The notes: generated from the sequence alone by a model not told the origin. Counted from the stretch's first letter, positions 22,415 through 34,330 are shown. The stretch: DNA of 64,000 nt from Laburnicola sp. R22_1 (GCA_014281115.1 JACONQ010000011.1:868001-932000), one strand, 5' to 3'. Numbers and translations: made by a program.

Positions 22415-24890
22415 ATGGACTCTACGACGAGCGCAAACAACTCCGCACCCGGAAGCGCGCCAGAAGGCCCCAATCCTGCCAATCCGGCTCGACGCGGAGG
22501 AGGAGGCCGAGGACGGGGACGAGGACGAGGCGCGCATTCTGGCGAATTGGGACATGAACACGAGCAGACAGATGGGAGGGGCCGCGGAAGAGGAGGCAAC
22601 CAAGGCAATCGTGGACGAGGTCATAATCGGGAGAAGAATGGTAATCGTGGTGGAAAGTCATCGGAGAAGGGCAAGGCGCCTGCGATCAACGTGCCGGAAG
22701 AGCAAGGCGCTCCGGCAGGCGTTGTGAAGCCAGCACCAGAAGCAGAGGCGGATGCGGAAGAAGGCGAAGTGTGCTTCATTTGCGCCTCCCCCGTTCAACA
22801 TACTGCTGTTGTGCCGTGCAATCACCGATCGTGCCACATCTGCTCCTTGCGATTACGAGCGCTATACAAAACGAAGACGTGCGCGCATTGTAGGACCGAA
22901 TCGGATCATGTAATATATACGGACGACCCAGCGAAGAACTTTGAGGAATTTGCGCCTACAGACTTCTACAAGTCGGATGACGCTCTTGGCATACGTTTCG
23001 AGAATATCGAGACATACGATGATACACGGTTGTTGCTTCAATACAACTGCCCGGACGGTGACTGCGACGTCGCTTGCTTGGGTTGGCCAGATTTGCACCG
23101 TCACGTCAAGACGGCCCATGGAAAGGTCATGTGGTATGTGCCCTTCCAAGGTTCATTGAGCTCCCTGGTACAGAATGCTAAACTTGCCCAGCGATCTCTG
23201 CACGCGGAACAAGAAAGTCTTCACGCACGAACATGAGCTTTTTACGTTTGCCGAACTACGGAAGCATCAGAAATTCGGCGACGATAATCCGGGATCTATT
23301 GACCAAAGTGGGTTCAAAGGCCACCCGGAGTGCGGTTTCTGCCACGAGCGATTCTATGGAGACGACGAGTTATACCAACATTGCAGGGATAAGCATGAAC
23401 GTTGTCACATTTGCGACCGTCAAAATGAAGGTCGGAAGCCGCAGTATTTTCTAAACTACGATGACTTGGAGGTCCACTTTCGAAAAGACCATTTTCTGTG
23501 TCCGGACAGAGAATGCTTGGAAAAGAAATTTGTCGTCTTTGACTCGGAGATAGACATCAAGGCACATCAGCTAGAGATGCACCCGAATGGCCTCTCAAAA
23601 GACGCACTGCGGGATGCTCGGAGAGTAGATATGTCTGGCTTCCAGCTTCGCTCGCATGAGCGAGAACAAGACGGGGGGCGCCGTGGTCTTCAGAACCGAG
23701 ATGGTAGAGGAGGCCGTGGTGGCCGAGGAGGGCGCGGGCGAGATCCCAACTCGGAGCCGTTACCTCCTTCGTCTGCCCAACCAATGACCAGGGCGGAACT
23801 TGCATACCAAAGGCAAATGGCTCTGTTAAATGCACCATCAGCTTCAGGGGGATCCTTTGGTGGTGAGCTTTCGACTGGACCTACACCCATGGAGGCTTTT
23901 GCAGCTCGACCCCAGCCGTCAGCGGCAGAACCACCCACAATGACGGTATCTCGCCCCACGGCAGCCGCCGCACGCAATGTTTCAGACAATGTCTCGAACG
24001 GCATTGCCCAATTGACTTTGAATCCACAATCGTCCAGCGCTGTGCCGCAAACACCTCAAGATCAAGCTCGACTGCTACGGCACAATGCGGTCACTGAGCG
24101 AGCAGCTAACATGCTGCGCAATGACCAGGCAAAGCTGCAGGAATTCAGATCTAGTATATCCGCATATCGCAACTCAAAACTAACGGCCACTCAGCTTATC
24201 GAAGGCTTTTTCGCTCTCTTCGATACCGGCTCCGCCGAATTGGGCAAGCTGATCAAGGAACTTGCAGACATTTTCGAGATACAACAAAAACGCGAAGGCT
24301 TGTTGAAGGCATGGAGCGATTGGAAGGCGATCAACGAAGATTATCCATCCCTTCCTGGATCCGCCATGGGTCAGTCTTTAAGTGGTGGACCTTCAGCGCA
24401 TGGCGGCTCAAGGGTGTTGAAGCTGAAAAGCTCTACGGCGCAGTCGTCACGCTCAGCAGTCAGCAAGCAGGCAAGCTGGAACAACGCAGCGTCGAGCAGC
24501 GTGTTCCCTGCGCTACCCGCTGCGTCTTCGAATCGGATAGGCGCGAAGCCGGGACAGACACCTTGGGCAACGTCGTCGGCCTCCACACGTGTCTCGCATA
24601 TGCCCTCTCGTGCTACATCATCGGTAGCGTTGAACAAGAACACTGGCGACTCGTTCCCTGCGCTGCCTGTTGCACCGAAGCCGACGAGCACCTTCTTCAC
24701 TCCTGGATATACTGGTGCAGGTGTCCGTAGGGACAATAGCGGACGCAATACCCCAGCCAATGCGTGGGGCTCGGGGGAAAGCATGGGATCAAGCAACGCA
24801 GCGCCTGGACCAGCTGCAGAGGAAGCTGGAGGGGCGGGAAAGAAGAAGGGCAACAAAAACAAGAAGCAGACGCTTTTCCACTTTGGGTAG
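22415..24890 (+). CDS. Hel2/ZNF598-type RING E3 ubiquitin ligase
   Basis: E3 ligase that marks collided ribosomes for quality control by ubiquitinating small-subunit proteins (family knowledge from Hel2/ZNF598). Exon 1 is 22415-23133 and exon 2 is 23192-24890; the intron (donor GTATGT) restores VMCDLCTRNKKVFTHEHELF. The protein has 805 residues. The N-terminus is Gly/Arg-rich (RGG-type). A C3HC4 RING lies at about residues 120-160 (CFICASPVQH, PCNHRSCHICS, CAHCRTE). It is followed by the family C2H2 zinc fingers (CPDGDCDVACLGWPDLHRH, CGFCHERFYGDDELYQHC, CPDRECLEKKFVVF) and a second GRGGRGGRG patch. The Ala/Ser/Pro-rich tail ends with the conserved KKQTLFHFG. All zinc ligands appear intact. 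Confidence 0.93.
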
Positions 24891-25904
24891 CTGGCAAGCT
24901 AATTTATGAGATGCATACACCTATGCATCGGGTGCATGTAGCCGCTAGGGTCCTGCCTGATTCGGCATGCGGCGTCAGCCATGCCGGGAACCGTTTATTC
25001 AGGCAATTGACGTGCATGTTGGACGACGCAGATGGCGGGTACGGTGCTGCTTGCGGTGTCACCCTTCATATGGCATGATCTAGATAGCGGAAGGGCATGG
25101 CTTGACTTGCAATCAGAACATACAATCGTAACATTTAGTATGTGCCTTTTCTCCGCCTTTGTTGGTGAGCTGGAGTCCCGTATATTCACGCACGCATACA
25201 CAAACTACAACTAGTAACATACTCACCATGCCATGCCAAACAGCCCATCATCTAGACCCACTCTAGTGACAACCTTCATCGTACACCTACGTAACACCAC
25301 CTCCACGTGCAGAATCAGCCGTCGCAACATAACAACCCCGCCCCCCAGCCTCCAAAATGGAACAATTGCAACTAATTAACCCCACGCAAAGCGCCACAAT
25401 TCTTAATAGCCTTCCCCTGAGAATGAAAGCAATAATGTTAGTAGTATTTGATTAAGGTATTGACGTGCGTTCTGTGGACAAGCGAGGAAGCGCTTCAGAA
25501 GAAAGAAGGAAGGATTGTTTGGTTGGTTGGGTAGAGTACGGCCTGGTTGTTGATGATGTACATACTACGTAGTTGCGGGAAATGTTTATTAGAGTAGGGT
25601 AGTGTTGCTTGAGGGTGAGCGTGGGTTTTGGCAGTACCTGGTTATTGTATCCGTGGGATCGATCGCCGCGGGATTTCTTTTTGTGGTACTTAGGTGTGTA
25701 TATGTGTACTTATTTAGAGTAGGTCTGTCCTGCGCGATTGATGGTTTGGAGTGGGAAAGAATGGATAAATGCGAGGTAGGCTGCTTCGGGCGGGACTCTG
25801 TTCTACTGGTGTTGATGTGTTGTCCTTTGAAATGTATGTATACATGCTTGTTGATGCTAGGTAGTAAGTAGTTCAAACACGTGTACAGTACAAGGACAAA
25901 ATTC
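24891..25904. other. Intergenic region with no supported gene
   Basis: This is 3' flank of the Hel2-like gene followed by low-complexity DNA. Open frames at about 25590-25876 on both strands have no features of a gene. Confidence 0.4.
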
Positions 25905-26350
25905 TACGTAGGGTGTTACCTACACCAGAATAAGCAATACAAAAGTTAATTGTAAATAAACTTTAATCAACTACAGGATCCGAGCATAGCGAAAGACTTC
26001 ATCTATTGGATAAAAGTCCGAGTATCATGTAGACAAGCTATACCGAGGCTAACTGTACTCAAGTTTCTGCCCAGTACGTAGCTGGGTATCAAACCAGGCA
26101 GGCAGGATCCCATGGATATCAATGTCCCAAACGCGCCCAACGCCCCGCTATCAAGCTTTTAACCTCAAAAAAAAGCTCCTTTTAAAACACCAACCCAGTT
26201 GTGGTCACTGGTGTGGATCCGTCCCTGGCGCGTTTACGGTTTCTCCGACATGGAGTACAGTACTAGAACAACAGTTTGAGTACAACATGTTACCCCAGAA
26301 TTAGCGATACGAAGGCCAACTATACTCAAACTTATGTCCAGGATCTGTAT
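25905..26350. repeat. Degenerate cluster of the dispersed short repeat
   Basis: Three partial copies of the repeat family lie here: about 25914-25975, 26010-26070 and 26287-26345. They share the pattern GTTACC...AGMATWAGCRATACRAA...ACTCAAACTT and, in the middle copy, GGATAAAAGTCCGAGTATCATG. Differences between copies are mostly transitions. The first and last copies are direct repeats flanking about 300 bases, so this may be one decayed element. It ends just 20 bases from the velB stop codon. Confidence 0.6.
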
Positions 26351-26369
26351 ATGAAGCTTCCCCGCCGCG

Positions 26370-27656
26370 TTAGCTGGCATCGCTGTCGTCACCTGAGGCG
26401 TTATGGGATGCCCTGCGCCTTTTTGCGGAATCTGGTTTACCTTAGCCCGTGTTAGTGCTCATCATGTGCATATTCATCTTGGGTATGCAAAGCCCTGTGG
26501 TTATCCTTACGAATGGGGATTTTGATGCCCTGATGAGCAAACGCCTTGCTCAGGGGCGTGCTATCGATGACACCTGGAAACTTCTTAGCCGAGTAGACGT
26601 TGAACTGCTCGGAGAAGCACGTAGCCAAGACGGGGGCGCGGCCAAGGTTGAGCTTGCTGTTGTTGGCTGGGTTGCCGACGTCGACAAAGTTCATCTTGAG
26701 CCTACATCTGTTAGTATGCTTCCCAAGCAGCTGGTTCGTCCGGGCAACATACCTGAAAGTGCCTTCGGTGCGCACTGATAGGTCTTGGAGAACGAACCAG
26801 AAGCCGGGCTTTCCTTCGGTGTCGTTCAACTTGCAAGCGTTCACAGTGGTCTGACCAATCAGATTCCTGGTGAACATGCCGGCTGTAGAGGCTGCAGGAG
26901 TCGCTACGGCAATGGTACTGGCCGCATAGGCAGGACTGGGATAGGGATAGTGTTGCGAACTGGCCACGTAGTTGTATCCCGGCACAGTGTTAGGATATCC
27001 AGGTGCAGGCGGAGGAGGAACGGGCCGTCCGTAGGGGTCCACGGCAGGCAGAGGATGTGGCATGTACATGGTTGTACGTTCAACAGGTGGCGGCCAAGCG
27101 GTCGTGTTGGAGCTGTTAATGGATGTGTTGCTGGTATGCCGCACAAGGTTGACCTCACGATCGGCGTTGGCATCCCAGAGATCCACGGTCAGGACGAAGA
27201 AAGTGCCATCCATGTCGGCGGGGTCAATTTCTTTGCGCGTTATCGAATCGTACACGAAAAGGCGGACGCAGGGTGGGGGTGTTATCGGACGGCGGTCCTG
27301 TGGTCACATGTTAGGGCACGTGACAACTAGACTCAGGTGCTTGTGCCCTGAAAGGTGCACTCAACCACCAGGTACGGGTGACTAGCGCGGCATGGGTCGC
27401 AAAGCCCTTTGGTGGTCCTTCACGAGAGATGAGTCCCCTGCAAAGGATTGGCCCTAGTCACCCGTACCTGCTGGTTGAGTGTAGGGCAGGGTGCAAGCTC
27501 ACCTTGTCTCCAAAGCCGCACATGCGCGCACGCTGGGGCTGCTGTACTACCGAAAGCCTAGCAATGTTAGCTGAATGCGCTCCAGACGGCCAGCATAGAA
27601 GGTACGTACACATAATAATATATGGTGTCCCGGTGCTGCTGTGGAAGCTGGTTCAT
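26370..27656 (-). CDS. velB: Velvet-domain regulator VelB
   Basis: Velvet-family DNA-binding regulator that, with VeA and LaeA or VosA, controls development, spore maturation and secondary metabolism. Exons are 27656-27610, 27557-27503, 27297-26753, 26701-26511 and 26440-26370 (302 residues). The joined protein starts MNQLPQQHRDTIYYYV and enters the velvet fold with LSVVQQPQRARMCGFGDKDR, RPITPPPCVRLFVYD and FFVLTVDLWDANADREVNLV. A Pro/Tyr-rich insertion of about 90 residues splits the domain, as is usual in VelB. The second half carries GKPGFWFVLQDLSVRTEG, then FRLKMNFVDVG across intron 3. Intron 4 (donor GTAAGG, branch CACTAAC) gives a C-terminus with a basic cluster, SAKRRRASHN. Unspliced, the protein would instead end DEYAHDEH. 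Intron 2 is unusually long (205 bases) because it holds a foldback element. Confidence 0.9.
27358..27481. mobile_element. 124-base foldback/MITE-like element inside velB intron 2
   Basis: The ends at 27358-27385 and 27454-27481 are inverted repeats matching at 27 of 28 positions, around the core GGTACGGGTGACTAG. The 68-base loop has no coding capacity. The element accounts for most of the 205-base intron; the other velB introns are 51-70 bases. No target-site duplication is obvious. Confidence 0.8.
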
Positions 27657-27664
27657 GGCGGCGG

Positions 27665-27830
27665 TCGACGGCGTTGGGTGGGTGGGTAGTGGTCGTAGGC
27701 GGACAACCGTGGCGCGTCAGCAACGGTGGAGCAACGGTGGTGGGTGGACAGCGGTGGTGGGTGGGCAATGGTGGTGGGTGGGCAGTGGGCAGCGGTGGGT
27801 GAAGGTAGGTGGGAGAGGGGAGGTCGCCTG
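27665..27830 (+). promoter_or_regulatory. G-rich tract immediately upstream of velB
   Basis: The plus strand carries many GGTGGGTGGG-type runs and GGTGGTGGG repeats just upstream of the velB start at 27656. It is an imperfect minisatellite. Such runs can form G-quadruplexes (inference). Confidence 0.6.
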
Positions 27831-28421
27831 GGGAGAGAGTAGTTTTATAAGGCCAATGTTCCGGCAGTGTGGTAGCCTTGTTACGCTAAATCTGTAGCGC
27901 TGCGAGGCGCCGCCCACCGCGCGGAAGTCTCGACTTGATGGGACTCGATGGGACTTGATATGTAGGACGTGGCCCGATTTTCTTGCGCCAGCCTGGATAA
28001 TTACCCAGCGCAATGGATAGCCTGGCGCTGCTGCCTGTAGCCGTCCCGCTGCAGTAGCGGTGCCGGCAATTCACCGAGCGCCCCAGAGCAACGGTCGCTG
28101 GTCTCCCGCTGCTGGTCTCCCGCCGCTTGACCGTCGTTCCGGGTTTCATGGCCTCTAATGGGCGCAAGCATCGCGACGTACTTGTTCTGGCACCATGGCA
28201 AATAAAATAACTAGCTAGCTATAGGTTTATACACAACTGGCTCTGCGGCACCTGTTGAATAGATCAGAGATCAAATATGTCATCATCAAGTTCACCGATT
28301 TCATTGTCCAGTACCGTTGGTCCACAGCATCTTTGGGCATGTGTCATGCCCAACGTCAACCGTGGTTGAATACCTTAGGCACGTGGCTCTTCGTCGTCTG
28401 ACAAATGCTACGTCCAATTTT

Positions 28422-28548
28422 GTCTCACATATTGTCCAAAAAAAAAATTGGGTCCCACCCTGTACACGCGTTGCGACTAATAGGTTAGCAGCTGTGAGTT
28501 AGTAAGTCACCTGCGGGGACGATTTTTTTTTTGGGCAAAATGTGACTC
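28422..28548. mobile_element. Small terminal-inverted-repeat element (MITE-like)
   Basis: The left end (about 28422-28449) and inverted right end (about 28521-28548) share TCACA, TTG, CC and a run of nine or ten A. The spacing is about 127 bases overall. The A-run makes part of the match low-complexity, so the call is moderate. Confidence 0.5.
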
Positions 28549-29757
28549 ATAAGGAGCCGAACCAGAGTTCAACACAACTATACTTCTATCACATATAACT
28601 CTATCTTATACTTTGGTAGTAATGGGAGCCGTAGATAACACTAAGGAGTGCTCATAACCACCATTAGTATCCACTTCTCGCCACAGACCCATAGAAACAT
28701 AACATCCATCACACAGGTAATCACAGAAAACTTTCCAATTGCAACATTCATGTAATCCACCAGGTTCTACAACAGAAAGAGATCCCCAGCGCAATGTAAG
28801 AGCGGCTCGCAATGCCGCGCGCCAACGGCCGAGGCTTGTCAGCTAGGGAATACTAGCCCGGATGGAAGAAATTGAAGAGGCATCGAAGCAGGTACAGGAC
28901 TGAAACCGGAAGTAACAACCTTATTGTTAATCTTTATATACTAAGCCTGTGTGCATATGGTATATGCAGATATCATTTCCTTCCTTCGTCCATGTACGCT
29001 TATAGTCAAGTCTAACTTTCAATATTTGTAGATTATAAGACATAACAACAAGCCCCTAGGTTCAATAGCCAAAGTAAGTAAAAAAAAGGGCGCAATTAGA
29101 ATAAACCATAATGGGGAGCCGAACTATCACGCTGATTGTAAATGGCCGATCATAATCACAGCTAGATTTTTCATTACTATAGTATACTTACAGGACACAG
29201 CTTTACCCATTACATCCCCTAGTATATAGCCCATAACTTAGTGTAGGAATTATATGCCCTTGTGTCGACTCCTAGCGGCGAGAAGGGACGAATCATCTCA
29301 AGAAATACACTTTGAATTCGAGAATAATTTACGCGTCTCCTTAGTTTTACTATGCGGTTGAACCCGATTTCAAATGGCCCAGATTTATCCTGCGGTTGTT
29401 GGGAAACAATCGCCTGAAGATAGCGTATCTCTTAACAACCGTACCACGCTGGTGAATAACATGGAAACCTGATAAATAGAGTCTGAAGATGTAGCTCCTT
29501 CTATCTCCTCAAACAGTTTCTCTCAAAAGTATTCACGCTCACACCCACCCTTACAATGGCAGGAAGCTCCATGCCAGATTTGCAAAGTTTATAATAAATA
29601 TGCAAGCAAGACAACACACTGCTTCTATCTCAAAGCATAACAAGGACATCCAAAGTCAACCTCGACACACCATACAAACATGTCCGCCATGCACCAATCA
29701 AAAACAACGCACTCAAGGTCCCAAACGTGCTCGCTAAGCGCGGCTTAAAATTCCAAA
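28549..29757. other. Intergenic region, no supported gene
   Basis: Somewhat AT-rich DNA with no persistent reading frame. The phrase GGAGCCGAAC occurs twice (about 28554 and 29115), suggesting old repeat debris. I see no gene. Confidence 0.35.
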
Positions 29758-29933
29758 CTAGGCCGTAGAGAAGTCGTAGGCGATGGGAAGACCTCCAAGG
29801 AGACGTTTAAATTCCTCCCAGCGCACAGCTGTGATATTAACTACCGCGATAAAGGCAGCGCCAGCGTCCGCTCCATACCGTTCATATGGTGTAATGTGCG
29901 CAATCACGATATCATTGCGTGGTGTCTCGAGCA
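29758..29933 (-). pseudogene. Short coding-like segment, possibly a gene remnant
   Basis: A 58-codon frame from an ATG at 29933 to a TAG at 29758 reads like real protein (AHITPYERYGADAGAAFIAV, then RWEEFKRLLGGLPIAYDF). Directly upstream, in a different frame, another protein-like stretch begins MHKTGTIVDVAVRSLHARD and stops at a TGA that overlaps the first frame. A single base shift would join them. I do not recognise a family. It could be a decayed gene, a last exon whose partners I cannot find, or chance. Confidence 0.3.
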
Positions 29934-32252
29934 TGGAGCGAGCGTACGGCTACGTCCACGATGGTCCCGGTCTTGTGCATGGCTCTGGAATTCAAGGAAG
30001 ATGGATTGTTGTATTATGATACTAACGTGAGCGAGAAAAAAAGTACCAAAGCACTGTTGGGATAACTTCTTTAGTGCAGTATACAACTTTGTTTTTCCAC
30101 AATTGCTGGTCTATAACAACATCAGGTATAACCACTTAACATCATATCCAAAATACAATACAATTCCATAATGGCGTCTTATACATGCACATGTGTATGT
30201 AGATCGCTTGCTTACTCGCCTACCGTCTTGCCATCATCGCACATTATCCACCACACAAAATCGCCCCTCTATTATTTCACACACACACAAATATCAATCC
30301 CCTCTTAAGCATAAGGTTGCGCGATATGCCATCGATCGATTGCTGAATATCAATTCCCACCTTCAGACGAGGTTGCTATTTTGATCGCTAGAGAGATCAG
30401 CGTGCAGAGGCGTTGCGGCACAACACAAGGTTCCCCGAAGCGAGAAAATTGCCGAATACGAAGAGATAGATATCGGAGAGCCTCCACATACGTACTTATC
30501 GATGAATGTAGGTCGAAGTCCTGAAGCAAGAACCCCCCTTGCCATGTACCATGGTAGGTACGCTAACCACACCACGTCACTCACCGCACCGCACAGTATC
30601 CCCACTCCCCAACCACGCTAACTAACATGTCGCCTTGTCAGGTTTCCTCGCGGCCGCGGGGCAACGCCGTCCAGTGCGGGTGCCCGCATCGCCCATGCGA
30701 TTCCCCACTGTGCTCCCGTTTCACCTAGCGTGGGATCTGAAGAATTCCCATGACCCCTCGATTAGGCGCGGAGAAGCCCAACCCAGACCGCCTCAGACCG
30801 TCGACTCGCATGCAAAGCTCCACACACAGCGCAACATGGAACACGCCCCATGCATGCTAGCATAGTCGCCTTCACGAGATACTCTCCCATACATGCCCGC
30901 AGTCTACTTACGAAATAGGTATGCCCGGGCAATGCTATGTCGCGTGCCGTCACATGCCTTCTAATCACACATAAATACACACACCGTCAAGGCATTCTAA
31001 TAAAGTCTTCTGTGAATCGGTGTCCAAACGGGCCTGGGCCAGGTCATCATAGACTCCGAGCCACAGTGGGTCGACCCAGCGCCCTGCCCTCGTCGCACAC
31101 GACACTGACACCGGTGCCGACCCGACGGCCCCAGACCCAGCAGCTGGTGCTGTGACCATGGCAATTGTGCTTGCGTCGGGCCGGAGCCCAGCGTGGCAGC
31201 GCCCCTGTGGAAGGCAGAAGCTACACAGTAGTTTACCAAGGTTGTGGGAGGTAGCCGATCGGCGAGCGCACGACACCGTCAACACGCCAGCCGGTCGATA
31301 CGACATCCACCAGATCGTCGAGACCCGATACATACTGCTGAGAAAAGCTTGGAGGTGTGCCACCGTCCATCTGGTTCGTGTCCGGAGAAACAGCACAGTA
31401 CAGTGCAGTACATGCCTCCAGCTCCAGGGCTCGGCTGGGCTGGCATCACATGATACCGCATGCTAAGCTCTCGACCTTTTCCCCATGCGCCTTTTGCCAC
31501 GTCGCTGCTAGGTTGATATCGCGAAAGGCTATCACATTTTGTGACGGAAAAAGACTTTCACCAAGGCCCACATGGTGCAGCATCACATCGAGGTCGGTAA
31601 AACCCAAGTCAAGTTGACCTGAATCCTGTCACATCGAGCTGTAAGAATTTGTGGCGTAATTTTTCACTAAGCCAATTACGAGTAGAGCATAGAGGCCACG
31701 GCGTCCAGAGCCTCCAACGCCGCAACTCCAGAATATACTCATAATGAAGAGAATTGCATGCCCGGGCAGGGAGACCGATCTTGCATCCCGAAATGCAGTC
31801 GCATCACCAGACGTTGAAGAACCGAGGCCAAAACCGAAGGAGCAGAAACCTGTGGCAAGTGTGCGATTATTATTACCTTACGCACACATCCTCGCTCAAA
31901 CCACTGCCGCGCAATGATAAATTACAAAGTGAGGAATTAAAAATCCGCAATGCAAGGAAGGACTGAGGGAGGGAAATACTAATAGAAGGGGCAAAACCAT
32001 AGCTCGTAAAGCACTGGTACCATTTCGTCGTCTCTTGTCCTCCTAATTCGTTCCCTCGTAATCATTATTTCATCGAATTCTTCTCGACGGGTGAAAATAG
32101 AGCAGCAACCTGCCCGGCAAATTGAAGCCAACACATGAATGAGACCATGACACTGCTGCTATCTTCGAGTACACAACGACGAAGAGTGGTCGTGTAATTT
32201 TGCCTCTGGAGAGCCCACAAGCATAATGCCACGGTGCGAATGCGGTTGCGGT
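29934..32252. other. Intergenic region, no supported gene
   Basis: Several frames of 60-140 codons occur on both strands, for example at 30965-31396, but none has a domain, a good start context or clear introns. The right end is the 3' flank of the YTH gene. Confidence 0.35.
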
Positions 32253-34330
32253 TTAGTAAGGTCGCATGGGACCCCCAATATGCGGCTGCATCATGGCTGT
32301 AGAGCCAGGCTCACGGAACATCTGGAGCAGGCGCTCTCCAACACCAGGCTCGAGCTCTGTTCCATCCCTCGCAATCTTGACTTCGCGGTTGGCGTTCCAA
32401 GGGTTGCGAAGCCCGCGTGTGCGGTAAAACGGCAAACGGTTCGTCGACATCCACTCGATCCTGAACGGTTTTCCCCAACTCTGAGCAACAGCTGGGGCTT
32501 CCCCATCCGGCTGCGTATCTTCTCTGTCTTGCTGATCCTCTTCTCCTTCCGATTCAGTTAGTTCAGCCTCCCAAAATATCGTGCCTCGCGCCGAATCATC
32601 TATGATTCTTCCCTTCGGCGCGAATTCGGTCGCAGGTGTGGGGATAGACTTTGGAACATCGGCGGCTTCAAGTATGTTCTCGGGCCTGGGCACTGAGCCC
32701 ACTAGCTGACCGTCGTCTTCGAGGATGCGGGAGGCCATGCGGGCATAGCCGAAGTATTCGCCCGACTTGTTCGCAGAGAAAATCAAGTACACATTATCAG
32801 CAGTCTAGACTGATCAATAAGAGCGAATGGCTTGCGCTACTCTTCAAGTCTCACCTCAAATGCTTTGTTCAATGTTTCCTCGTTGTGTGACTGTGTTGCC
32901 CAGATCCCGTTCCGGACACTGAGTTCAAGATCCTGCAGCGTCAGGCTCTTGACAATGAAATACTTGTCCGAAGCATTGGAGGAGGCCCTTGCTTCTTCGG
33001 CGCTCTTGTGAGTCGCAACCTCGGCGTCTACCTGCCCTCCCTCACTATCAACTTCACGAGGTGACATTGGAGGAGACATGCTCGCGGCCTGTGTGCCTAC
33101 CATGGCCGATGGCCCCGTAGGTACACCGGGCGCTGGTGCTGAACTACGACGAAGCCGGCACACCAATCTGACGCCGTTGAAGCGGGAATCATGGAACCGA
33201 TGCATCGCTGCAGTGCAAGAGGTCTCCGTGCGATAGTTCACGAAAGCGCAGTTGCTTTTCGAGATGAGAAACAGACTCTCGATGTCCTTGGTAGCATCTC
33301 GTGAGAAATGATCCTTAAGAGATACCACGGTCGTGCCCGGGGGTAGATTTCCCACCCAAAGCGCATGGCCTGATTGTTTGGGTTTTCGGGGAGGCCCACG
33401 GGGAATGGAGCTGACGGGCCCTGAGCGCGCCATGCCTGTGAATGGATGAGTTAGAACTCCTTCTGAAAAATCCAGTAGCGGGTCGCATTGCTCACCTGCA
33501 GGTTGCATAAACTGTCCGCCATAAATTGATCCCATTGACCCTGGGTCACCCTGTATCGCTGCAGGGCTCATTCTATGCCCATGAGAGAACATACCGTCCT
33601 GCTGGGACATTTCCATACCCTGGTCAGGCAGAGGAGCATGTGAGGAAGTAAGACTGGGTCTCCTACCGTACATTGCCTGACCAGGCGCATTCTGTCCTGC
33701 GTAGCCTGGAGCGAATGACGCTTGCCCCGCGTATGGCGCAGGATAGTACATATACGGAGAAGGCTGGGAGAAGTTTTGATACGGGCCTTGTATCGAACCG
33801 GGTGTCGGCCCACGCTGTTGACCAGTAGGAAAGGCGGCGTAATTCGTCAGGCCTGAAGCTTGTGTAGGTCCATAGTTTTGTTGGAATTGACCTGCACCAA
33901 AGCCAGGACCATAAGCCGACTGAACTGGAAGCGCACTGGAAGCCGTACCATGCACTTGTAGATTCTGTTGAAGTTGGTAGACGAAAGCGGATGTCGATGC
34001 GCCGGAAAGTTGCCGTTGGGCATGTTGCTGCTGCGCCCCATCAACGGAGGCGTAATCAGGGAGTGCGCCCGTCATCGCGCCCATATTGAGAGTCGTCGCA
34101 CCATGGTCTTGCTGCGGGTAGTGCGGGCTTGTTGCGTGTGCAGGCGAACGAGGGTCGGGGCGGAGTTGCGACTGTGGGATCGAGCTCAGTTGGGAGTAGA
34201 ATGGCGTGTTGCTGCTGGGGGGCTTCAGGCTCGAGGAGGATTGAGGTGGGTGTACTTGGTGGTCTCCATGCGCGAGACTGGCTATTGTGATATCCACCTG
34301 CGGACCGGACCCAGATGGTATGTCGCCCAT
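32253..34330 (-). CDS. RRM-YTH RNA-binding protein (m6A reader family)
   Basis: Predicted RNA reader with two RNA-binding modules. Exons are 34330-33496, 33435-32855 and 32804-32253 (655 residues from the chosen start). The N-terminal ~310 residues are Gln/Pro/Gly/Tyr-rich and disordered. The RRM follows (ALWVGNLPPG, then NCAFVNYRTE, then GVRLVCRLRR). The C-terminal YTH domain begins KYFIVKSLTLQDLELSVRNG and has the first cage tryptophan in IWATQSHNEETLN. It continues across intron 2 (ETADNVYLIFSANKSGEYFG) and ends in SWGKPFRIEW. An acidic insertion (about 70 residues) separates the two YTH halves. YTH domains bind N6-methyladenosine in RNA; binding here is inferred. The frame is open to 34663, and ATGs at 34387 and 34330 are both possible. 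A further 5' exon cannot be excluded. Confidence 0.87.

Noticed and set aside
28606..28812. Possible retrotransposon-like peptide on the minus strand
   Set aside because: I looked for reverse transcriptase or RNase H motifs and found none.
30965..31396. 143-codon minus-strand frame in the velB-YTH gap
   Set aside because: No domain, and composition does not resemble the real genes nearby; kept only as part of the gap description.
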